A stretch of DNA of 7,995 nucleotides from contig CAMLDR010000185.1 in assembly GCA_946478775.1 (NCBI GenBank), positions 1 through 7,995 of the forward strand. Direction: 5' to 3'. Of the stretch, positions 1-5,991 are shown in pieces (the first letter of the stretch is position 1; each line of letters starts with the position of its first letter). The notes beneath the pieces were generated by a model. That model saw only the letters and a program-made list of their open reading frames with translations, searched no databases and was not told where the DNA came from. This DNA comes from an uncultured Flavobacteriales bacterium (GTDB lineage Bacteria; Bacteroidota; Bacteroidia; Flavobacteriales; Crocinitomicaceae). The position numbers and the translations under genes were made by a program.

Positions 1-193
1 CACAGATCAAATCGTGAAGCGTTATCAGTCCGGACTTGTTCTGAAAGACACCAAAGAAGCAAGTCTTTCCTCCTTTTCTTTGGATTTCAATGATTTTGAC
101 CGGGAGAAAACCATGCAGGGTGCAACCGAATATTTTGGACTGGATAAGGGAGTTGAAACCTATTTTGAGATTTATGATCAATTTGTCGGTTAA
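1..193 (+). CDS. C-terminal end of a probable glycosyltransferase (5' end outside window)
   Basis: An open frame enters from the left edge (first full codon at base 2) and stops with TAA at 191-193, giving 63 residues of a C-terminus. The tail holds EYFGLDKGVETYFEIYDQ, which resembles the last helices of GT4-type glycosyltransferases, where an alternating aromatic/acidic stretch (A..YFSLE.GV..Y...Y) packs back on the N-terminal Rossmann domain. No catalytic motif lies inside the window, so the family call rests on this tail and on the next gene, a clear glycosyltransferase 44 bp downstream on the same strand. The two are probably co-transcribed in a polysaccharide or glycolipid locus. It could also be another sugar-related enzyme; the assignment is an inference. 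Confidence 0.5.
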   Translation, partial: TDQIVKRYQSGLVLKDTKEASLSSFSLDFNDFDREKTMQGATEYFGLDKGVETYFEIYDQFVG

Positions 194-237
194 TTTTCTT
201 TACGGCTAATCTCAAAAAAAAGCACACTTTTGTTTCT

Positions 238-1320
238 GTGAAATCGAAAAAGCTCCATATCATTGCTCCATACCCCAAAGGAGAAGCACCTTCACAAAGG
301 TTTCGGTTTGAGCAATACCTGACTTTTTTGGAGGAACGGGATTTTGAGATCCGGTATCATTCCTTTCACACACAAAAAAGCTGGAAAAGGCTTTACAAAA
401 AAGGGCTTTTTATTCAAAAATTCCTCGACCTGAATTACAATTTTTTGCGTCGCTGGATCCTCTTATTTCGTTTGGTTGGGGCCAAACACATTTTCATGCA
501 CCGGGAAATGACGCATTTGGGTCCACCCGTTTTTGAATGGGTCCTAGTGAAGATCATGCACCGAAAATACCTGTATGATTTCGATGATGCGATCTGGATC
601 CCTAATTACAGTTCTGCGAATGCACGTTTCCAAAAATTGAAATGTTATTGGAAAGTTCCATACCTCATCAAATGGGCTTCCAAAGTAAGTGCCGGAAACG
701 ATTTCCTGGCGGCTTATGCCAGGCAGTTCAACTCACAGGTGGAAGTGATCCCAACCACGATTGACACCGAAAATCAGCACACCAAACTAGTCGAACATAA
801 AAACAAACCCTTGGTGATCGGCTGGACCGGCACACATTCCACGATGCATTACCTGGATTTCGTAGTTCCGATCCTGCGCAAGTTGGAATCTGAATTTGAT
901 TTCCGGTTTAAGGTCATTTCCAATAAAAAACCCAATTACCAGTTAAAATCATTGGTTTACCAGGACTGGAATGAAGAAACGGAAATGGAGGACCTGGCAG
1001 AAATCCAGATCGGTATTATGCCGCTTGTTTTGGACGCCTGGTCGGAAGGCAAATGCGGATTCAAAGCCCTGCAATACATGGCCCTTGGAATGGCCGCTAT
1101 TGTTTCTCCGGTTGGAGTGAACACAAAGATCATTCAGCATGGAACAAACGGGCTTATTGCAGAAACTCCTGAAGAATGGGAGAATGCCCTGCGTATGCTG
1201 CTCGAAAATGAAAATCTTAGAAAGGAATTTGGCGATCAGGCAACAGCTTCCATCCGGGAAGTTTGGAGTGTAGAAGTTTGGAAAGAAAACTATCTGGAAT
1301 TACTAATTATCAATAATTGA
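238..1320 (+). CDS. GT4-like glycosyltransferase
   Basis: A 360-residue GT-B fold glycosyltransferase of group 1 (GT4-like), expected at the inner face of the cytoplasmic membrane, moving a sugar from a nucleotide-sugar donor to a glycan or lipid acceptor. The N-terminus has a first Rossmann strand and loop, APYPKGEAPSQRFRFEQYL (10-28), a form I associate with Bacteroidota glycosyltransferases. YDFDDAIW lies at 113-120, IPTTID at 171-176, and GWTGTH at 195-200 opens the second Rossmann domain. KCGFKALQYMALG (272-284) followed by SPVGVN is the donor-binding region matching the EX7E area of GT4 enzymes. No signal peptide or clear transmembrane segment is seen; 66-80 is basic and hydrophobic and might bind the membrane. 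The GTG start at 238 is chosen because the conserved strand begins five residues later and the next Met is residue 87. The last codons lie inside an inverted repeat. The sugar and acceptor cannot be read from sequence. Confidence 0.87.
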   Translation: MKSKKLHIIAPYPKGEAPSQRFRFEQYLTFLEERDFEIRYHSFHTQKSWKRLYKKGLFIQKFLDLNYNFLRRWILLFRLVGAKHIFMHREMTHLGPPVFEWVLVKIMHRKYLYDFDDAIWIPNYSSANARFQKLKCYWKVPYLIKWASKVSAGNDFLAAYARQFNSQVEVIPTTIDTENQHTKLVEHKNKPLVIGWTGTHSTMHYLDFVVPILRKLESEFDFRFKVISNKKPNYQLKSLVYQDWNEETEMEDLAEIQIGIMPLVLDAWSEGKCGFKALQYMALGMAAIVSPVGVNTKIIQHGTNGLIAETPEEWENALRMLLENENLRKEFGDQATASIREVWSVEVWKENYLELLIINN

Positions 1321-1378
1321 AATTATCAAGATTGAAATAGATCAACCTTGATAATTCCTAATTAATTCATTGATAATT
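1305..1378. terminator. Nested inverted repeats, probable bidirectional terminator
   Basis: Two hairpins are nested between converging genes. The outer arms are AATTATCAAT (1305-1314) and ATTGATAATT (1369-1378), a perfect 10-bp match. The inner arms are AATTATCAAG (1321-1330) and CTTGATAATT (1347-1356), also perfect, with a 16-base loop. The left outer arm lies within the last codons of the glycosyltransferase and the right outer arm ends two bases before the stop codon of the minus-strand small gene, so one structure could end transcription from both sides. The stems are AT-rich with little GC, so termination strength is uncertain; the symmetry and placement are the main support. Confidence 0.6.
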
Positions 1379-1379
1379 C

Positions 1380-1550
1380 CTAAGAACCACAACCAACGCA
1401 TTCAATGTAACTGTCCATTGGACGTACACCTTCTACCTGCATTTTTAAGTTGTGAATTTTGTCTTTGATGTCCATATCTGCAAACATGTCACCCGTCAAC
1501 TGTGCTTCAAGCACTGTGATTTCTTCCTGCAATTTTTGTGTGTTTTCCAT
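1380..1550 (-). CDS. Small conserved protein with C-terminal CVGCGS motif
   Basis: A 56-residue acidic protein of unknown function. Residues 2-20 (ENTQKLQEEITVLEAQLTG) look like a short amphipathic helix, followed by DMFADMDIKDKIHNLKMQ (21-38), probably a second helix, then GVRPMDSYIECVGCGS with a CxxC pair (Cys51, Cys54) next to the C-terminus. From memory, similar short proteins with this tail occur in flavobacteria, which supports a real gene. The CxxC could be a redox or metal site, but this is inference. I chose the ATG at 1548-1550: the frame runs open upstream to 1682, but that extension is made partly of a dispersed palindromic repeat (1645-1669) and lacks protein-like conservation that I recognise. 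A weak Bacteroidota -7-like box (TAACTTTC, minus strand, 1575-1582) sits 25 bp upstream of this start, without a convincing -33 box. The gene converges with the glycosyltransferase. Confidence 0.75.
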   Translation of the reverse strand: MENTQKLQEEITVLEAQLTGDMFADMDIKDKIHNLKMQVEGVRPMDSYIECVGCGS

Positions 1551-1644
1551 TTTTGAAGGGTTTAAATGAGAACTGAAAGTTAGCGAATCCTGCTTTTCAA
1601 TATCCATCGCACTTTCCTGATTTATGAAAAGAGTTTTGAACAAC

Positions 1645-1669
1645 GGGGCTTCGACTCCGCTCAACCACC
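1645..1669 (-). repeat. REP-like palindromic repeat, left copy of the GIY-YIG cassette
   Basis: A 25-bp element that on the minus strand reads GGTGGTTGAGCGGAGTC then GAAGCCCC. It matches the right copy at 2091-2115 at 20 of 25 positions, in opposite orientation, including an unbroken 11-base core TGAGCGGAGTC. Its ends can pair (positions 2-7 with 20-25, one mismatch and one G-T wobble) around a 12-base loop. It begins five bases beyond the stop codon of the GIY-YIG gene. From memory, the core CTTCGACTCCGCTCA is a dispersed repeat in Bacteroidota genomes and often shows up in spurious ORFs as LSGVE or LSEVE. Confidence 0.8.
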
Positions 1670-1674
1670 TTTGT

Positions 1675-2019
1675 TCACTCAACTAATTTTCGATTTAAAT
1701 CATCTTTTTGAATGTCATCCTTCAATCTATAATGAGTGTGATTCTGACATTCAGCTAATCTACTCAATTCATGCTTTCTAGAATTTATTAAAGCTTCTTT
1801 TTTCTTACGGCTCCATCTCTGAATTTGTTTTTCTCTATCAAATGCAAAATCAATTCGATCAAATTCTTCAAAATAAACTAATTCTACGGGGCCAAATTTT
1901 CTAGTATGATTTGATCCAGCTCCCGATTGATGCTCTCCTAATCGCTTCATTAAATCTTTTGTGCTCCCTGTATAATAACTTCCATCCGAACAAAGTAAAA
2001 TGTACATATAACAAATCAT
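1675..2019 (-). CDS. GIY-YIG (URI-type) endonuclease family protein
   Basis: A 114-residue single-domain GIY-YIG nuclease of the small URI/UPF0213 kind, expected to cleave DNA with one metal ion; the physiological target of stand-alone members is largely unknown. Visible motifs are MYILLC (5-10, in place of GIY), YYTG (15-18, in place of YIG), RLGEH (26-30) with the family Arg and His, SNHTRKFGPVELVYFEEF (36-53), and REKQIQRWSRKKKEALI (62-78) with the conserved Glu63. All expected active-site positions look intact. Residues 80-114 form a polar tail beyond the core. The ATG at 2019 gives the family-like MICYMYILLC; a second ATG at 2007 is possible, with GAAGGA (2020-2025, minus strand) 12 bases upstream of it. 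The gene is AT-rich (about 30% GC over 1681-1920, counted by hand, against about 48% over 3001-3240 in asnB) and is bracketed by inverted palindromic repeats, both suggesting acquisition as a mobile unit. Confidence 0.9.
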   Translation of the reverse strand: MICYMYILLCSDGSYYTGSTKDLMKRLGEHQSGAGSNHTRKFGPVELVYFEEFDRIDFAFDREKQIQRWSRKKKEALINSRKHELSRLAECQNHTHYRLKDDIQKDDLNRKLVE

Positions 2020-2090
2020 TCCTTCACATTTTCATATTTAAGTTACGAAAAACCAAGCCAAAATCCAATTCTAGCGAAGAATACATGAAA

Positions 2091-2115
2091 GGTGACTGAG
2101 CGGAGTCTAAGTCAC
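2091..2115 (+). repeat. REP-like palindromic repeat, right copy of the GIY-YIG cassette
   Basis: A 25-bp element reading GGTGACTGAGCGGAGTC then TAAGTCAC. GTGACT (2092-2097) pairs perfectly with AGTCAC (2110-2115) around a 12-base loop; an alternative inner stem pairs GACT (2094-2097) with AGTC (2104-2107). It shares the 11-base core TGAGCGGAGTC with the left copy and lies 71 bp upstream of the GIY-YIG start codon and about 107 bp upstream of asnB. Confidence 0.8.
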
Positions 2116-2178
2116 AAAAAAAACAAAATTGAATCTACATATTACAAAATTCACTTAATAAACCAACCAGTTTTTACC

Positions 2179-2186
2179 TATCTTTA
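2179..2186 (+). promoter_or_regulatory. Weak candidate -7 box for the asparagine synthetase gene
   Basis: TATCTTTA matches the Bacteroidota -7 consensus TAnnTTTG at five of six fixed positions and lies about 36 bp before the ATG at 2223. No TTTG -33 box is seen at the usual spacing of about 19 bases, so this is only a candidate. Confidence 0.22.
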
Positions 2187-2222
2187 CTAGCTACGCAAAA
2201 GTGAATAAAACAAGAAAAGGAT

Positions 2223-4121
2223 ATGTGTGGAATAGCTGGATTTATTGACTTTAACGGCGCTTCTTCGGAACAGGACCTGGAAGGAATGACCCATGCCCTG
2301 AAGCATCGCGGTCCGGATGGATTCGGTACTTTCCTACATGGAACCTCCTCTTACAAGATTGGCCTGGGGCATCGAAGGCTTTCCATCTTAGAGCTTTCGG
2401 AACTGGGAAAACAGCCCATGAGCTGGAATGAATTCACGGTCGTTTTTAACGGAGAAATCTACAATTTTTCAGAGATCAAGAAAGAATTGCAAAAACTGGG
2501 ACATTCCTTTCTTGCAGAGTCGGATACTGAAATGATCTTACACGCCTATGCGGAATGGGGACCCAAATGCCTCGATCGTTTCATCGGGATGTTCTCTTTC
2601 GTTCTTTACGACTCAAAAAAAGAAGAAGTCTTCATTGCAAGGGACCGTGCCGGCGTAAAACCGCTTTTCATCTATCAAAAAAACGGATTGGTTCTTTTTG
2701 CATCCGAACTGAAAGCTTTCCACAAACATGCGGATTTCGAAAAGAAGATCGATACGCAGGCAGTGCATGCCTATCTGCAATACGGAAGTGTTCCTACACC
2801 ACATTGTATCTTTGAACATTGTTCCAAATTACAACCCGGACATTACGTACTTACTTCTTTGAAAGAGTTCGATTTCAGGCCTGTTCAGTATTGGAATGTG
2901 TATGATTATTACAACAAACCGAAACTGGTTATTTCTGCAAAAGAAGCAATAGAGGAGACCGAAAAACTTCTAAAATCAGCTTGTGCCTACCGCATGGTTT
3001 CAGATGTTCCGGTTGGAGTGTTTTTGAGCGGCGGATATGACAGCACCTGTGTTACAGCTCTGCTACAGCAGGACCGGCCGGAAGCTTTACGTACATTCAC
3101 TATCTCGGTTCCGGATATTGGATTAAATGAAGCTCCTTACGCAAGAGAAATTGCAGCAAGACTGCAGACAAATCATACAGAAACAGAATGCACGGCGCAA
3201 GACGCCATTGATCTGATCGCGGAGCTTCCTTATTTTTACGATGAACCTTTTGCGGATTCCAGTGCAATCCCAACTACTTTGGTTTCCAAAATTGCCAAAC
3301 AAGAAGTCACCGTTGCTTTAAGTGCAGATGGCGGCGACGAAGTTTTTGCCGGGTACAATCGCTATGAAATGATCCTGAAATACGGTGAAAAGCTGAATAA
3401 AATTCCTGGTTTCGCAAGAAAAAGCATGGCCGGAATGATGAATTTGGTTTCTGCAGATTCTATTCCTGTGCTAAAGAATAAATACAACTTTGCACAGCGT
3501 TACGAAAAAACAAAATCGATCCTTCGCAACACAAGCGATCAGAACATCATGCTTAGCGTCAGTCAATTATTCACAGAAGAGCAGATTAATCAACTGAGTA
3601 CTCAATCGTTCCGAAAACTGCACACTTATTTTGACAGCACCGAATTAAAGAACTACAGTTCTTTGGCTTTTGCCCAGGCAATGGATTACCAAACGTATTT
3701 GTTGGACGATATTCTTCAAAAAGTGGATCGCGCTTCGATGTCTGTCAGTCTGGAAAGCCGGGAACCTTTATTGGATCACCGACTAATTGAATACGTGGCC
3801 CAGCTGCCGGATGAATTAAAATTCCGGGATGGATCTAAAAAATGGCTTTTGAAAGAAATTGTCCATCAGTACATTCCAAAACCGGTCATGGACCGACCAA
3901 AGATGGGATTTGCAATTCCAATCGAATCCTGGCTGAAGAATGAATTACGTGATCTGCTGGAAACTTATTTATGCGAAGATAAGATTGTTGAAACAGGCCT
4001 GTTCCATTGGGGAGAAATCGAAAAACTGAAAAATGCTTTCCTGGCCGGAAGAAAAGAATTTGGAGTAAAAATATGGTACCTGCTTTCCTACCTCATGTGG
4101 TACGAAAAGTGGGGCAAATAA
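2223..4121 (+). CDS. asnB: Asparagine synthetase (glutamine-hydrolysing), AsnB-type
   Basis: A 632-residue class II glutamine amidotransferase fused to an ATP-pyrophosphatase domain. It hydrolyses glutamine and uses the ammonia to amidate an AMP-activated carboxylate, classically aspartate to asparagine. MCGIAGF places the catalytic nucleophile at Cys2, which fixes the start. The glutaminase domain (about 2-190) shows HRGPDGFG (28-35), GHRRLS (49-54), FNGEIYN (75-81) and ESDTE (99-103). The synthetase domain shows the PP-loop SGGYDS (269-274), SADGGDEVFAGYNRY (367-381) and LESREPLLDH (510-519). All key residues appear intact. The protein is longer than Escherichia coli AsnB (about 554 residues); this long form is common near Bacteroidota and Pseudomonas surface-polysaccharide genes, where relatives are proposed to amidate sugar carboxylates. 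The glycosyltransferase genes upstream fit that, but the GIY-YIG cassette interrupts the region, so free asparagine synthesis remains equally possible. Upstream spacing suggests its own promoter. Confidence 0.93.
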   Translation: MCGIAGFIDFNGASSEQDLEGMTHALKHRGPDGFGTFLHGTSSYKIGLGHRRLSILELSELGKQPMSWNEFTVVFNGEIYNFSEIKKELQKLGHSFLAESDTEMILHAYAEWGPKCLDRFIGMFSFVLYDSKKEEVFIARDRAGVKPLFIYQKNGLVLFASELKAFHKHADFEKKIDTQAVHAYLQYGSVPTPHCIFEHCSKLQPGHYVLTSLKEFDFRPVQYWNVYDYYNKPKLVISAKEAIEETEKLLKSACAYRMVSDVPVGVFLSGGYDSTCVTALLQQDRPEALRTFTISVPDIGLNEAPYAREIAARLQTNHTETECTAQDAIDLIAELPYFYDEPFADSSAIPTTLVSKIAKQEVTVALSADGGDEVFAGYNRYEMILKYGEKLNKIPGFARKSMAGMMNLVSADSIPVLKNKYNFAQRYEKTKSILRNTSDQNIMLSVSQLFTEEQINQLSTQSFRKLHTYFDSTELKNYSSLAFAQAMDYQTYLLDDILQKVDRASMSVSLESREPLLDHRLIEYVAQLPDELKFRDGSKKWLLKEIVHQYIPKPVMDRPKMGFAIPIESWLKNELRDLLETYLCEDKIVETGLFHWGEIEKLKNAFLAGRKEFGVKIWYLLSYLMWYEKWGK

Positions 4122-4175
4122 AACTGACATTCGGATTTAATATCACGAAGTCTTAACATCAAAAAAACAAGGATT

Positions 4176-5051
4176 ATGGAGAGTATGAAAAATGTCACCG
4201 TTAAAACTACCATGCAATTTGATGTCCCCGCACGCGATCTGTGGGATGCAGTTACAAATCCTTCACATTTTAAAAAGTGGTATTTCCACATTCCTCATTT
4301 CACAACGACTGTTGGTGAAAGTTTTGACTTTTACGAGTCAGAAGCGCGCAAATACCTGCATCATTGCACAGTTCTTGAATTAGAACCGGGGAAAAAAATT
4401 GTCCATTCCTGGGAGCATCCGGAACAATCGGAAGGATCTTCTGTTGTGACATGGCTTGTGGAAGCAATTGACGAGAAACATTCCCAATTGACTTTAACGC
4501 ATGAAGGAGTAGAGTCTTTTGCAGATGCAGGACCGAAGTTTACTCCCGAAAGCTACCAAATGGGTTGGGACGGAATCATTAAAAATTCCCTGCGCAACTA
4601 TTTGCACCTGATCGAAAAGCTTCATTTTTCCATCAACATCAATGCACCGAAGGAAAAGGTCTGGAAAACGATGTGGGATAAGGAAAATTATAAAATCTGG
4701 ACCGCTCCTTTTTGCGAAGGATCTTATTATGAAGGAGATTTGGCCCAGGATTCACGCATCCACTTTTTGTCTCCCGACGGAAGCGGAATGTACAGCGATG
4801 TGATGTTCCTCAAAGAAAACTCATTGGTTGTTTTCAGACACGTGGGAAATCTGAAGAATTGTGCTGAACAGGAAGTAGATGATGAGAGCAGGCACTGGAC
4901 GGGTTGCTTCGAGGTTTATCGTTTGGTAGAAATCAATGCCAACACCACTGAACTGGAAGTAGAAGTCGATGTGACTGAAGGACACATTGAATCTATGAAG
5001 AAGAAATTTCCGCTTGGACTGGAAAAACTGAAAGAATTAAGCGAGCAGTAA
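4176..5051 (+). CDS. Tandem SRPBCC (AHSA1-like) domain protein
   Basis: A 291-residue soluble protein with two helix-grip (SRPBCC) domains in a row, each with a hydrophobic cavity that in this superfamily binds small ligands or partner proteins. Domain 1 (about 6-146) begins VKTTMQFDVPARDLWDAVTNPSHFKKW and has the AHSA1-type features VGESFDF (46-52), a core ending LTLTHEGVESF (105-115), and a final helix with GWDGIIKNSLRNYL (130-143). Domain 2 (about 149-290) restarts with FSININAPKEKVWKTMW (151-167) and ends with a long helix EGHIESMKKKFPLGLEKLKEL. Most family members have one such domain of about 140-150 residues, so this is an internal duplication or fusion. The start at 4176 is the first ATG; an in-frame ATG at 4185 is also possible. 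It is followed 42 bp later by a VOC protein on the same strand, a common pairing in Bacteroidota, probably one operon. Ligand and function are unknown. Confidence 0.85.
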   Translation: MESMKNVTVKTTMQFDVPARDLWDAVTNPSHFKKWYFHIPHFTTTVGESFDFYESEARKYLHHCTVLELEPGKKIVHSWEHPEQSEGSSVVTWLVEAIDEKHSQLTLTHEGVESFADAGPKFTPESYQMGWDGIIKNSLRNYLHLIEKLHFSININAPKEKVWKTMWDKENYKIWTAPFCEGSYYEGDLAQDSRIHFLSPDGSGMYSDVMFLKENSLVVFRHVGNLKNCAEQEVDDESRHWTGCFEVYRLVEINANTTELEVEVDVTEGHIESMKKKFPLGLEKLKELSEQ

Positions 5052-5093
5052 ATCGATGGAAATAACCATTATCGATACTTAAAAAATAAAATT

Positions 5094-5528
5094 ATGGCAA
5101 CAGTAAATGCGTATTTAACTTTTAACGGAAACTGCGAAGAGGCATTTCTGTTCTATCAATCCGTTTTCGGAGGTGAGTTTCCTTATATAGGGAAATTCAA
5201 GGATATGCCGCAGGAAGGTGGAAGTAAAATGGATCCTGAAATGGGAGAGAAAATCATGCACGTTACTTTACCAATTAGTAAGGAAACTTGTTTGATGGGA
5301 AGCGATACCGGCGGAGAATGGGCCGCAAGCTTTAAGGAAGGGAATAACTTTTCCGTTTCAATTACTGCTGCCAGCAAGGAAGAAGCTGATCGCCTGTTTA
5401 ACGGATTATCTGCCGGAGGAAACATAACCATGCCGATGGACACTACTTTTTGGGGAGATTATTTCGGAATGTGGCAGGACAAATTCGGGATCAACTGGAT
5501 GATGAGTTTTAATGAGAATCAGCAATAA
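5094..5528 (+). CDS. VOC family protein, PhnB-like
   Basis: A 144-residue glyoxalase/bleomycin-resistance (VOC) superfamily protein closest in pattern to Escherichia coli PhnB, a protein of uncertain function. The paired beta-alpha-beta modules begin at VNAYLTFNGNCEEAFLFYQ (4-22) and at NFSVSITAASKEEADRLF (85-102). The PhnB-type signature is TFWGDYFGMWQDKFGINWM (118-136). His56 in IMHVTL is a possible pocket residue, but a full set of glyoxalase metal ligands is not evident, so enzymatic activity is uncertain. It lies 42 bp downstream of the SRPBCC gene on the same strand and is closed by a strong hairpin terminator, so the two likely form a two-gene operon. Automatic labels such as 3-demethylubiquinone methyltransferase that sometimes attach to this family should not be trusted. 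Confidence 0.88.
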   Translation: MATVNAYLTFNGNCEEAFLFYQSVFGGEFPYIGKFKDMPQEGGSKMDPEMGEKIMHVTLPISKETCLMGSDTGGEWAASFKEGNNFSVSITAASKEEADRLFNGLSAGGNITMPMDTTFWGDYFGMWQDKFGINWMMSFNENQQ

Positions 5529-5532
5529 ATTA

Positions 5533-5572
5533 AAAAATGTAGACACGTGATTAATCGCATGTCTACATTTTT
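5533..5572 (+). terminator. Strong intrinsic terminator after the VOC gene
   Basis: Arms AAAAATGTAGACA (5533-5545) and TGTCTACATTTTT (5560-5572) pair perfectly over 13 bp. Inside, past a C/A mismatch, GTGATT and AATCGC can pair further with one G-T wobble. The right arm ends in a T run, and the mirrored A run on the left makes it potentially two-way. It starts four bases after the VOC stop codon and separates that operon from the GNAT gene. Confidence 0.85.
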
Positions 5573-5595
5573 GTTCTTAACATATTCAATCAATC

Positions 5596-5892
5596 ATGTC
5601 AGAAGAATTGGAAATCACCAATAACGAAGAACTACAGCAATTCGAATATCGGACAGACCATAATTTGGCAACGCTCACCTACCGATTTTATAAAAAAGAC
5701 ATTGCGTTTATGCACACCAATGTGCCCGACTCTCTTGCGGGAAAAGGAATCGGTGGTTTACTTGCTGCTTACGCTTTTGAGTATGCCAAAAAGATAAACA
5801 AGAAAGTAATGGTGTATTGTCCTTTTGTGGCAGCTTATCTAAGAAAACACCCGGAACTGAAGGATCAGCTTGACAAACAGTACCTGGGGTAA
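5596..5892 (+). CDS. Small GNAT-type N-acetyltransferase (COG2388/YjdJ-like)
   Basis: A 98-residue minimal GNAT fold protein. The acetyl-CoA binding region is visible as VPDSLAGKGIGGLLAAYAFEYAKK (43-66), where GKGIGG (49-54) is the pyrophosphate-binding loop (RxxGxG type) followed by its helix. The C-terminal YCPFVAAYLRKHPEL (74-88) is the characteristic stretch of the short COG2388 group, including Cys75. These proteins match the yeast Gcn5 core but lack the N-terminal and C-terminal strands of full GNATs; they bind acetyl-CoA, and their acceptor is unknown. The length is normal for the group. The gene stands alone, with a terminator upstream and 99 bp of spacer before the next gene; the ATG at 5596 lies 23 bp after the terminator arm, so any promoter must overlap the hairpin or lie before it. 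Confidence 0.88.
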   Translation: MSEELEITNNEELQQFEYRTDHNLATLTYRFYKKDIAFMHTNVPDSLAGKGIGGLLAAYAFEYAKKINKKVMVYCPFVAAYLRKHPELKDQLDKQYLG

Positions 5893-5964
5893 GAATCCGC
5901 TTTCGTGATCCGCTGAGCAAAACAATTTGGACCTGTGAACAAAATCAATCCGTATATTTAGATT

Positions 5965-5972
5965 CACCTTTG
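5965..5972 (+). promoter_or_regulatory. Weak candidate -7 box for the SDR-AraC operon
   Basis: CACCTTTG matches the Bacteroidota -7 consensus TAnnTTTG except at the first base and ends 19 bp before the SDR start codon. The nearest TTTG upstream (5926-5929) is 35 bases away, too far for a -33 box. It would give a leader of roughly 12-15 bases. Confidence 0.22.
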
Positions 5973-5991
5973 CAGTATAAAATTCAATAAT

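Larger units (their letters stand above)
1645..2115. mobile_element. Putative GIY-YIG cassette bounded by inverted palindromic repeats
   Basis: A 471-bp unit made of a left palindrome (1645-1669), one GIY-YIG nuclease gene on the minus strand, about 70 bp of AT-rich leader, and a right palindrome (2091-2115) in inverted orientation. The layout recalls REP-associated transposase units, in which a nuclease gene is flanked by the palindromes it is thought to spread, but here the nuclease is GIY-YIG rather than a Y1 tyrosine enzyme. No target-site duplication is evident: the left flank ends GAACAAC and the right flank begins AAAAAAAACAAA. Mobility is inferred from the bracketing, the base composition and the recalled dispersal of the core; none of these proves movement. 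Confidence 0.5.

Noticed and set aside
1575..1600. Possible -7/-33 promoter for the small CVGCGS gene (TAACTTTC with TTG upstream)
   Set aside because: The spacer is about 15 bases instead of about 19 and the -7 box has a mismatch, so it is mentioned only in the gene entry.
1911..2099. Plus-strand open frame of 62 codons opposite the GIY-YIG gene start
   Set aside because: It is the antisense of the nuclease 5' part plus its leader, low in complexity and without any recognisable motif.
1635..2125. Target-site duplication around the GIY-YIG cassette
   Set aside because: The flanks share only short A-rich matches that are expected by chance in this AT-rich spacer.
4088..4291. Minus-strand open frame across the end of asnB and the start of the SRPBCC gene
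   Set aside because: It overlaps two well-supported genes, contains no recognisable domain, and its hydrophobic stretch is explained by the complement of coding sequence.
5052..5093. Two ATCGAT sites with partly complementary neighbours between the SRPBCC and VOC genes
   Set aside because: The stem needs a three-base bulge and has no T run, so it is too weak to call a terminator or operator.
5895..5914. Direct repeat ATCCGCT after the GNAT gene
   Set aside because: Only seven bases, two copies; it resembles part of the palindrome core (TCCGCT) but lacks the arms and the rest of the core.
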